Of a stretch of 64,000 nucleotides of DNA, positions 24,210 to 34,296 are shown piece after piece; the first letter of the stretch is position 1, and every line of letters starts with the position of its first letter. The position numbers were made by a program, and so were the translations under genes. Source of the stretch: Vicia villosa (lineage: Eukaryota; Streptophyta; Magnoliopsida; Fabales; Fabaceae). The notes beneath the pieces were generated by a model. It made no database searches and was not told the DNA's origin. It worked only from the letters and a program-made list of their open reading frames with translations. The stretch covers positions 147,994,731 through 148,058,730 of the forward strand of contig NC_081180.1 in assembly GCF_029867415.1 (NCBI RefSeq). The letters run 5' to 3'.

Positions 24210-26590
24210 TGTGATAACCTAATTTTTATCCCTAAAATCCCACCTCAAATTGCATCATTGCATAATATCAAGATCACAAGCTGTGGTTGACTCTTAAACC
24301 TCTCATATTTGGGTTTTCCTATGTAGAGATCATCAAGCATTTTTATGTCCACCTTACCTTCTTATGCATTACTAACCTCATGAAAATACAAAGACATGTC
24401 TTGTTTGTTTTGCTTCTTTTACAAGATAGGGTTGTGGATTAAGAAGTTCAATGGAGTTAATCAATCAGAGTTTTGTGTGTTCCTCAAATGCCTCAAGCTA
24501 CTCCATTCATTCATGGTGTTAAAGAGACTCCCCTCATCAATAACAAAGTTTGAGTTTGCATCAATTCAAGTTCATTAAGCTCTAACTCATAATGTGCTCC
24601 AAGTTAGGGTTTTGGTCAAAGTTGACTGGATGTTGACTTTTTTATCAAAGCATGATCCCATGGCTTGGAACATTGATTCAAGGGTTCTAAATACCTCTTT
24701 ATGGTCCACTCATTTTTCTCATTTGATCCAAGAAGCATGATTTATTGATAGTTGAAAATTTTTGGTTCAATTGCTAGAAAGTCAACAAATGCTCAAAGTC
24801 AAAGTTTGAGTTTTGACATTTTTGGTCAACTTTGGACTTCTCAAGTCAAGAATCAAAAAAATGTAGAAGATATTTAAATTTGATCAAGTAATATCAGGAA
24901 AGTTAAGGAAAGATCAAAAGTTGTCAAAATTATGATTTTGGATTTTTCTCTAAGTACCAAGATTCCACGTTCAATTAGCTAACTTTCCAAGGCAATTGTG
25001 ATAGACTCAAGCATCTAATTTGAGCACTTGGGGTCTGCAATAAAGATAATGTTTGATTCTACAAGGTGATGAAAAATTTGAGGTCAAAAGCTTTCTTTAG
25101 GTGCTTGAAATTGTTTGCTAAAGTTGAGGTTTCAAGTAGTTGCAAAATTAAAACATTTAGAATTTTTTCTAAGTGTTGAAGCCTTTCTAAGTGCATAACT
25201 TTATGGTCAATTTGTAAACAATTCAAGCAACCATTGTTGATGCTTGGCTGAAATTTAAGAGCATGTTTCTTACTTCATCATGGTGAAAATTTGATCCAAA
25301 AGCCTTTGTCAATTGAGAGAAATTGAAGGCTAAAGTGAGTGTTTCATGATTGTTTGGAATGGCAAGATGACCTGAACTTTCACTAAGTCCTTAAACTCAG
25401 ATTTTGGCACAATTTTGAATATGCTTTTGGTTGATTTCCAAGACACTTCTTAAGATGTTGTCAACACCAAACTTGTTCTATCTCATGCTAGCTTCAAAAT
25501 GATACCATTTTTGTGCAAATTGGACAGCTACAATGAGGACAAAACATGCACAAACTGATTACTTGAGGATTAGCATTTTGGCATGTTGTGAAAAAGTGAA
25601 ACTCTTCATAATATGTTCAACCAGTTTTAGCTTAACCTCATATGATTGATACTTTAAACACCAGTCAACTAACCCTAAAAAGAAAGCTCAAAATGTCCAT
25701 TAGAGCCAAAACCGAGCCAAGCACCTTTTGTACCTCTTTGCCATTTTTGTTTGAATCAATCCAATGAGAAAAGTTTAAGCCTTGGCTCTGATCCTAAACA
25801 ACTATTCTAACCTAACTGAAGCCTATATAAGAGCTAACTCAAGCACATTGCCTATGCATCCAAAAATCCCTATTGCAAAAACTCACACTTCTTCAAAAAT
25901 CCAAATATTTGAAACTCTCATTCCCCTCAAGTTTTTATTGATTTTATCATTGAATCTTCATCTACACACCTCACATAAAACTTTGTATGCATTTATCTGT
26001 CCCTCTAGACACCAAATCGTGCCACCCAACCTCACTTTCAATCACCTACAACATGACTTGGGCAGAGCATTTCAGGGTGATTCAAAACAAAGCAAGCATA
26101 TATTTATACTCCCGAGGACTCAAGGAAGCTAAGGGTATCATTTACCATCTCTGAAATTAGTTGTAAAGGGGCATCAGATTCCCTCCAATAGGTAACATTT
26201 CATATACTTTGAACTCTACCTTCTGAGCATCATTTTCATTATTTCTTGATACCTTGGTATGTGAAATCATGTGTGGAATTGAAGCCCTATCCTTTTGGGC
26301 ATTGATTGAATGTTTACACCTTTTTTTTAAGTTATAGGGTCCCTTCTATTTTCATGATAATATGTTAGTTTAAGTTTGTTGCAAAAAAATTAAATGGAAT
26401 GACTATGATCCTTGTTTGATTCTGAGTAGATTAGTATACTCATTTTCCTTTTTTGGTGCAAAAACCATCGCACACAGTGGTGGGGTGGCCGGAAGTCTGA
26501 GGTAGGGGATGAAGTCCTTTGGGCCATTTTCAGTTCAAAATTTTGCGTCGGCAGTGTCTGCCAACAAGGAGAAGAATAAAAGGTAACTAT
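24210..26590 (+). mobile_element. Ogre/Tat-like LTR fragment, plus strand
   Basis: The start TGTGATAACCTAATTTTTAT is a diverged form of the TGTCATACCCCAAATTT start of the Ogre-like LTR (minus strand, ending at 55007). As in that LTR, the first 400-650 bases are dense in TTGAC/GTCAA motifs (about 24610-24850). No U5-like GGGTGCTAAYACC motif or primer site is found at the far end, so the copy is truncated or strongly decayed. The open frame at 25782-26132 shows no domain and I do not call it a gene. Confidence 0.45.
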
Positions 26591-26639
26591 TTCTCATCTA
26601 CATACTGAAAAGGAAGGACGTTTGTCTACCATCTATAAC

Positions 26640-29313
26640 CTGCTAAATAGGGTATTTGTGTTGACCTACAAACTTAATAGCATGATCAAGTATGTGAATA
26701 TGTTAAACAATAGTTCAAATATGGTGGAGGGATTTCTTCAAAATTGGAAGATGACAGGAAACCTAAAAGGGATAGGGTTTAATTTTTAAGACCTTAACAA
26801 GCAAATAAAATCTTAAGTGACATAAAGTTATTTCCATCAAAACACAAAGTTGAGTCAATGATGTCAAATAAAATGTCTCAACATATTGCCGGACATCAGA
26901 ATCCTCAAGCTAATCACATGTGCTTGCACTAGAAATGTCACTTCTGTGGTAAGAGTTGGTCATATCAGCCACATTTTTTCAAGTTGTATGGTTATCCCAA
27001 AGGTACAACTCAGCCTAAGGTTGACCAAGCGGTGGTTAAAACTCAAGGAAGGTTCTAATTATCTTATTACTCATATCTCTCTTAGAGTTTTTAACAAAAG
27101 AAGATTGGTATATTTTCTTTGACATAGGTTATTCCAGACACATGACTAGAGTAAAGGTGTTTCGGGTGGACTTTAAGTCTCACTCTTCCAACTATGTTAC
27201 CTTGGTGATAATGCTAAAGGTAAAGTTAAGGGGGGTTGAAAACTGGATAATACAAGATTTCCTAGTCTTAATGATGTTCTTATTGCTAATGGACTGATGA
27301 ATATTGTGACAAACATAAGTCAGTTATGTGATCAAGGTCTGAAGGTAAGTTTCATTAAGGAAGAATGTCTGGTCTTTAATGAAATGGATGAAGTCTGATG
27401 AGGAAGCTAAGTCCAAAGACACTCACTTTTTGTGTGTACCACAAGGAACTACTTGCTCATCCACATGCTTGAAGGTCAAGGAAGAATAAGTCTAGATGTC
27501 ACACCAAAAGTTGAAACCTTAGACAGCTGCCAAAGTTTTAAAACTTGATCTAATGGATCTAATAAGGCCAATACAAGGTAAGAGTCTTGGTAGATAGACG
27601 CATGTTTATGTGGTTGGTGATGTTGTTTTTTTATATGCCCTTGGTGAATTTGAGCAAAGAAAATTCATTTTCTTTTTGGGAAGTCTTCAAAGGCCTTTAT
27701 CAATTACTTCCAAAGAAAACAAAAGGGATGGACCCCAAATGTGATGAAGGAATATTTCTGAGTTACACTTCAAACACCAGAGCTTATAAAGTTGTTAAGT
27801 CAAGATTCAAAATCATGTTGGATTATAAAAATGTTGTGGCTGAAGATTCAATGGGAAAGGGACTGATGTTGAATCATATGTTGGAACATCACCTCAGTAG
27901 TTTTATACTCTAGAGTATGAGGCAGGTTCTAAATAGCTAACAAGTGAATGGATCGTCACTATATTCAGATATATAATATCTAATTCAAAGAACTGAAAGA
28001 GACTTTTGACTGGTGCATTTTATAGTAAAGTGTTTGGCTTAAATTGTAGTTACAATAGCAATTTTCATGGAGATATTATTAATGGGGGATGTTTCTTCTT
28101 GAGAAAAAATCTTGTCTCTTGGAGCACCAATAATGTAATTTTTGCATCCTAGTCTTTCTCTAAGGTTAAGTATTATGTTGAAGGATGCTGTTGTTCTCAA
28201 TTGTTTTGGATGTTAAAGGAATACAATGTCCAACAGGATGTCATGACATTATATTATGGAAAGTTGGTTTAAGTCTAGATATTCAAGGTCGTCAGTTTGC
28301 ATAGCAGAACAAAGCTCATTAATAATAGTCATCTCTTTGTCAGGGGTCTTGTTACATGCAATAGTGTTTCTCCTAAGCTTGGAACTTTTGAGAATCTACT
28401 GGAAGATATATTGTTCTTAAGATTTTGGAGGCAAATCATTTTGAGAATTTGAGGGGTGATTTTGGAATTTGTACTACTGTAAAATTATTGCAGAATGGGA
28501 AACGTGTCAACAATATTTCTTCTTCCTTCATCTAGTGATGAGTGCAATTTTAATAGGAACATGTTTCAATGACATAGAGAATGTCATTTCAAATGATGTA
28601 ACAATTTCAGTAGTCAAAGCTTGGAAAGAGAGAAAGAGAAACAAGATAGTGTCTCTCTCTCCTAGGGTGAATGGTGCACTGCTAATAAGGATAATTACAC
28701 TTCCTTCAAAAAGTGCTCTCATTGACTGGTCTATCATTACAAGCAAGATAATGTTACAAACAAGGTAACTCACCTTTTAATTAATACCTTGTTGCCTCAC
28801 TCTTATCTCAAGATGCATTTTAACATGAGCCAATCTATCAAAAATGATGATGCTAAAAACGTTCATTTGCTGGAAGCCAAGAAGGATAAGGGTTATGATC
28901 AAAAGAAGGTTGAGTCCAATATTGTAATATTTGTTGGATCATCTAGTGGAGCATTGGTGATAGGGAAAAAGTTTGTAACAGAGATGAAGTCTCTCACGAA
29001 AAATCATGTTTAGTTATATTACTCAGAATCAAATGCTGATGAAGATTGGGTCAATTTCATTGACTCCGGTGGAAGGATTGGATAGTTGTTTTCTTTTGTG
29101 TTTAAAACAAAAAGTGTTTCTGTTTATGGTACCATTGCTAGTTGGATCTGTAATAATTTCCTAACATTATGTGTGTTTCCACCAAGTTTTGGTTGTTTGC
29201 ATTGCTAGTGTGTTTCTAGTTTCTGTTTAAATTTACTCTATTTTTATCAATTTTTGGCTAAAAAGGGGGAGTAAAGTGTTCATGTATGTTGTTTGTCCTA
29301 CTGTTATGATATT
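26640..29313 (+). pseudogene. Decayed Sirevirus (Maximus/SIRE-type copia) gag-pol and 3' region
   Basis: Translated pieces, in several frames, follow copia order. There is a zinc-knuckle remnant (CHFCGK, then FKLYGYP, about 26935-27000), a protease-site remnant (GYSRHMTR, about 27130), and the integrase-RT link (MDPKCDEGIFLSYTSNTRAY, about 27730-27800). RNase H sequence follows (GGCFFLRKNLVSW, EGCCCSQLFWMLKEY, HSRTKLI, about 28085-28320). A polypurine tract AAAAAGGGGGAG at 29260-29271 and a TGTTCATG LTR-like start at 29278 come next. Stops and frameshifts throughout show an old, dead copy. It is cut at 29313 by the Athila-like element. Confidence 0.75.
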
Positions 29314-29600
29314 TGATAACGCGAAAATGTATCACATATTTGGCTTGATTTACATATATTATTTCCCTATTTTATCTTAATTATGTTGCTTTATGTCGGT
29401 ATTATGCTGGTATTTTCATTGTTTTAGGTTTTATGTTCGTTTTGAGGGATATTTGTGAAAAGGAAAGAAATGGAGCTAAATTCATTGCTATTTATACTTA
29501 AAAGAGGAAAAAAGGGTGCTGAAGTGAAAAGGAGGTGCAAAGAAGACCCAATTGTGCAAAGATGCAAGCCCAAACCACAAAGAATGAAGAAATGAAAATA

Positions 29601-29632
<32 letters not shown>

Positions 29633-31286
29633 TATATTATATTATATATAATATATATATATATATAGGAAGTGGGCCCCATGGTTTATTTATATATATT
29701 TTATATATACATATAAGTATATTAAAAATGAAGTGACGTTGTCACTTTTTATATAATATATGATATGATTTGTGATGTAGGTGTAAGAAAAGGGGGAGAC
29801 GGCCGTCTCCTACAAAATAGGGGGCCACGTCTCCTTTTGGGGACGCCCGTCTCCTGCATTTTAGGGGGGCACGTCTCCTAGTGGAGACGCCCGTCTCCTC
29901 ATTTTTCTCGACTACGCAACACACGTTTCCAGTCTCCTCTGCGCAGTCAAGTTGTGTACCTATAATTGTGGAGAAAAAAAAGGGATCAGCTAGAACGGAA
30001 GTTACAAAGCAGCACTATATAAAGGACAAGATGTTCACGTGAAAAAGGGTTGGACCATGCTTAGTCCCAGCCACCATTTTTAGTTGAGTATTATTTCCCT
30101 TTCATTCCAGCATTTTTAATTCCAGCTTTTATTTCTACTTTCGTTCATATTTTCTCACAACAATTTCTACACTGGAAATTGTTGTGAACCTTTAACAGAT
30201 CTAACCTTACGTTAGATTTAGTTTTTATTTCCTTGTTTTAATTCCTGCCAAATAATTTCTGAAGAACGATCCAACCAACCTGTGGTGGAAGTTCAAGTAC
30301 TCCAAGATTCAAGTTTTATTTCAGATTTATATTATTCAGGTTTATTATTTACCGTCTTTATTTATATTATTATTGCATGATATATTATATGCCAATTAAT
30401 ATGCTTATTATTATGAACTAAATTTATTTATGCATGTTTAACCGTATCAATATGTCTGGCTAATTTATTTAGATGTCGGTATGTAAAGTAATTTAACCGT
30501 AGGGATCCGAAATAAATTAGCTTAATTATGTTTTATTAAATATCACTTGTTTTTGGTTTGTATGTCTAATTTAATTAGTAAGTCTTAAAATCAATAGAGC
30601 GAAAGTTTGAGGTCTTAAGACGGTCAAAGGTTAAAATCAATAGAGCGAAAGTTTGAGATCTTTAACTGGATAGTAGACATAGGACATTAGTTTTAAGGAT
30701 GGCGAAAGCGTATTAGAACTAATTAGAACTTATTTATTTTCAAAAAGTGTTTTTAAACCCGCGCGGGATGGCGAAAGCGTACGTTAGGGATATTAGCATG
30801 TTCCGAGTCAATAGAGCGAGAGTTTGAGATTAGGAGATTTAAGTAGATAACGACTTCATAAAACAAGCATTTTATTAACTATGTTGTTTTCAAAAAGCGT
30901 TTCTAAATCTGGTGGGATGGCGAAAGCGTACATTAAGAGTTAGGATCGTAGTCTGAATCAATAGAGCGAGAGTTTGAGAGGAAGACTTTTAGATAACATA
31001 GTTAGTAAAGATCTTTGATTTAATTAGAATCTGGCCAATGGAACTTCGGATCATCTAAGTTAGATGAAATACATACTGATACCCATTTATTATTGTATTC
31101 CTAGATTTAGTATTTTAGTTTCCCCTTATTAAAAACCCAAATATCATTAGCCTTAGCTTTACATAGTAACTTTAGATAACGGTAGGTCGATTTATAGTCC
31201 TTGTGGATTCGATATCTTTTAAAACTACACGACACGACTGTGCACTTGCAGTTATCCCGACTAATAGACACGCAAAGTCGCGATCA
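29314..31286 (+). repeat. 5' LTR of Athila-like element
   Basis: U3 carries an AT-rich block (29600-29725) and a palindrome cassette with GGAGACGGCCGTCTCC (29795-29900). The TATA box CTATATAAAG is at 30015-30024. The transcribed part has seven GCGARAG motifs at 30590-30985. The LTR ends GCGATCA, six bases before the primer site. Confidence 0.95.
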
Positions 31287-31292
31287 AGTTTT

Positions 31293-31310
31293 TGGCGCCG
31301 TTGCCGGGGA
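31293..31310 (+). other. Primer binding site, tRNA-Asp type
   Basis: TGGCGCCGTTGCCGGGGA, complementary to the 3' end of a tRNA-Asp, six bases after the 5' LTR. This primer type is typical of the Athila lineage. Confidence 0.9.
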
Positions 31311-31391
31311 CTATTCAAGTCGATATCGTAACTCGCTGTTACACCGTAGAGACTAAGGCATTATTTTTTTTCTTTCTTTTCATTTACTACT

Positions 31392-32894
31392 ATGTATCAC
31401 CCAAACTTTTTCTACAACTCCCAACAACAGTATTTAGAGGGATACCAAGAATCCCATAAATCCGACCTCGAAATACTGTTGGAAAATTTCAATGCGTCAC
31501 AAACTCATTCTCACCCGAATTACCTCTCCAACTATCAATCCCAACATTTTGAGGAGTCGCAAGAATTTTATTCCAACCAAACCTATCCTCAACCGAATTT
31601 CTTCTACGATCACCACAACCAATATTTTAAGGAGTCACCAGAATCCCATAAATCCGACCTCGAAATAATAATGGAAAATTTTAATAAAACATCTATGATG
31701 ACAAGGCACTTTGTGGAAACACAAAACGCGATGCTTACCTACTTCGAGGAACCAAAAGAATCCTATAATTCTAACCTCGAAGCATTAATAGAGGATTTCA
31801 ATGCAATGCCAACTTATCATCAACCGAATTTCCTCTACGATCACCATGCCCAACATTTTGAGGAGTCGCAAGATTATCATAAATCCAACCTCGAAATCTT
31901 AATGGAGGATTTCATTGAAGAACAAATTCTCTCTAGGCTAGAATCTATGATGACGAAGCACCTTGAGGAAACACAAAACGCAACGCTAACTCCCTTTGAA
32001 GAACCTCAAGAATCCCATAATTTTAACTTTGAAACATCAATGGAGGATCCCAACGAGACGCTAACTCACTCTAGATTAGAAGCCATGATGAAGCACTTTG
32101 TAGAGACACAAACCATCCAAAACCAAGAGTTTATCAAACAAAGTCTTCAAAACAATGAAACCCTTAGGCAACTGACCACTATGGTTGAGTCCCTCGCGAC
32201 TCACAACATGGCATTAGAAACTCAAATCTCCCAACTTGAACAAAAGTCGCTAGGACACTTACTTGAGGAGTATATGGAAACAACCATTAGTGAAGAACAA
32301 ATTGAAATTCCTGAGGAGAGTGATAATGAGATTGAGGAGAGTGATTATGAGATTGAGAAGAGTGATGATATGGTTGAGAAGAGTTCTAGTGAGAAAAGAG
32401 TGGAGATTGACAAAAATCCACCAACACAAACTGAAAGGGAGGTTGTAGAAGAGATAGAGAAGGAAGCACCTATTGTTATTCCTCTTCTCTATACCCAACT
32501 GATTCCTTTCCCGCAAAGTTTTATGGAAGCTAAGGTAGACTCCAAATCCATAATGTATGTGAAGGTATTGGAAAATATCCACACTAATGCACCTTTATTT
32601 GAAGTCTTGCATAAAAAGAGAAATTTAGACGACCATGAAACTAAGGATATCATTAGTGATAAGAGGGTAAGGTTAATCTTTGAGGTGGTGGATAATATCA
32701 CTAAGCCCGAACTTGAAAAATTGGTACTTAGGATAGATCCAAAACAGCCACCACGATTTCAAAAGAATGAACCACCTCACAGAAGAAAGAAAAGAAAAGG
32801 TGAGGGATATGTGAGATGGCTTGATAAGTGGCCATGGAAAACGAGGTTTGCTAAAAGTTTAACCGAGGAGTCATTCTCGAGAGAACCACCTTGA
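31392..32894 (+). CDS. Gag-derived ORF of non-autonomous Athila-like element, 500 aa
   Basis: The N-terminal half (about residues 1-240) is built from diverged repeats of the pattern NFxYDHHxQHFEESQE followed by KSxLEIxMEDFN, in units of about 30-55 residues. Residues about 243-285 (QNQEFIKQSLQNNETLRQL, then LETQISQLEQ) look like the coiled-coil linker found after the capsid domain in Athila gag. A Glu/Ser-rich stretch follows (295-345). Next comes LIPFPQSFMEAKVD with VLENIHTNAPLFEVLH, matching the gag-protease junction of gypsy elements. The C-terminus is basic (RRKKRKGEG, then WPWKTRFAK). A recognisable capsid domain, zinc knuckle and all pol enzymes are absent. The frame is intact, so it may still be translated; possible roles are RNA binding or assembly with a partner gag, which is inference. 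Confidence 0.75.
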   Translation: MYHPNFFYNSQQQYLEGYQESHKSDLEILLENFNASQTHSHPNYLSNYQSQHFEESQEFYSNQTYPQPNFFYDHHNQYFKESPESHKSDLEIIMENFNKTSMMTRHFVETQNAMLTYFEEPKESYNSNLEALIEDFNAMPTYHQPNFLYDHHAQHFEESQDYHKSNLEILMEDFIEEQILSRLESMMTKHLEETQNATLTPFEEPQESHNFNFETSMEDPNETLTHSRLEAMMKHFVETQTIQNQEFIKQSLQNNETLRQLTTMVESLATHNMALETQISQLEQKSLGHLLEEYMETTISEEQIEIPEESDNEIEESDYEIEKSDDMVEKSSSEKRVEIDKNPPTQTEREVVEEIEKEAPIVIPLLYTQLIPFPQSFMEAKVDSKSIMYVKVLENIHTNAPLFEVLHKKRNLDDHETKDIISDKRVRLIFEVVDNITKPELEKLVLRIDPKQPPRFQKNEPPHRRKKRKGEGYVRWLDKWPWKTRFAKSLTEESFSREPP

Positions 32895-32961
32895 GTGCTT
32901 GCACTCTTAAGACGTCGAGCTATCGACGTTAAACAAAGCGTTGCGTGGGAGGCAACCCACG
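32893..32961 (+). other. Three consecutive stem-loops at and after the stop codon
   Basis: Stem 1, GAGTGC-TT-GCACTC (32893-32906), overlaps the TGA. Stem 2, ACGTCGA-GCTA-TCGACGT, is at 32912-32929. Stem 3, CGTGGG-AGGCAA-CCCACG, is at 32944-32961. All arms are perfect. The third stem and the AAACAAAG linker before it recur in another family on the minus strand at 40960-40990. Confidence 0.85.
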
Positions 32962-34296
32962 AGTTTTCAGTTTAATGTTTTTCTTTTATTGTTTGAATTT
33001 GCAGAAAATAAAAGTATGGATCGCTTGTCACGTCTCAACCATATCTAGGCGAAAAATCTATAGACGATCGTCTCAAAGATGAGCTGGTCTCCACGCACAT
33101 TCCTACGAATGTTGCTGCTGGTGGTGACACCGTTGATGAGCATGATAGGAGAAGGTATTTCCTCCGGACGCGGAGTGGATTTGGTCGTGATAGCCCGCCA
33201 GTAGCATCCATACAGGTTTGGTCTTTCCTTTTTCCACCTTTTATCAAAACATTGAGGACAATGTTTGGTTTAAGTGTGGGGGAGAAGCTTTACCGCTTTC
33301 ATTTATTACTTTATTTATCGTCTTCTAGTTGTGTTGTCAAGTCTTTATATGTGATTTTCTGTTGCTATTGAATTGCTATTGAATTTCCCCGAAATTTTAA
33401 AATTTTAAAATTTTAATCTCCAACAAGAATTTGAATTTTGATGCATGGCATACACACTTTGAAAGTATAGAGGTTGTCACACTTTAGGCATTGTTAGAAA
33501 GACTTGGAGATGTTTCAACAACATCGATACCGTCCTAACACCCTAAATCCCCTCTTTATGTGATATCAATTTGGATGCCCATTATGTCGAGACCTTAGGC
33601 TCAAGTTTTCAAAGTAGCTCTTAAGTAGTTTATATTAGCAGTCGGCACCATCTTAAGCACAAACTACGTAGGGAGTCGATGAATATAAGTGAATGATCCT
33701 GTTTTTAATAGATAAATGATTTGATTGAAAAAAAAAATAACCCTCTAAGTTAGGTGACCCTCACCTGGTCATTTAGCCCAACGGTTGTTACGCATATAAG
33801 GATTTAATAATTAGCACCCACTGTTGGTTGGCCTAGAGGTCACTGGTACTGGGCTTGGTAGGGTGGACTACAGTCTGATCCCCCGCAACCGCAGTTGGGA
33901 AATATGGGGCTTCGCCATTTAAAAAAACCAGAACACCGTGCTAAAGAAAAGAAAAGGATCATAGTCGCTAACCGATTTCCCCTACTATGTGAGTGTACGG
34001 ATAACGGGCTTAATGTGATTGTGCTTGAATGAAAAGAGTGAAAGAAAAAACGAGAGATATAGGCCGAGTTATAATGGCATAATTCGAATTGGTTTGCATA
34101 AGGAGGGAGTTTTTGAACATTGTGTCGTCACGGTATCCTTGGTGTTGATATATACTATCTATCGATCTAACATTTACCTATCACAAATATGATTAGGAGT
34201 TGTGTCATGCCCTTGTTTCGAATCTTGCTTAATCATTTTCTTTTACCGTGTGGTTGATTGCTTGAGGACAAGCAATGGTTTAAGTGTGGGGGTATT
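32962..34296 (+). other. 3' non-coding region with central and terminal polypurine tracts
   Basis: No gene. A central motif, TTGAGGACAATGTTTGG then TTTAAGTGTGGGGGAG, lies at 33252-33285. The terminal motif, TTGAGGACAAGCAATGG then TTTAAGTGTGGGGG, is at 34262-34292, just before the 3' LTR. The terminal tract is the expected plus-strand primer; the central one is a near copy about 1 kb upstream. Confidence 0.75.

Noticed and set aside
25782..26132. 116-residue plus-strand frame
   Set aside because: Leader-like sequence in an LTR fragment; no recognisable domain.
26472..26500. AGTGGTGGGGTGGCC shared with Aux/IAA exon 2 (about 11492)
   Set aside because: The match is only about 15 bases with different flanks and no continuing reading frame; chance is likely.
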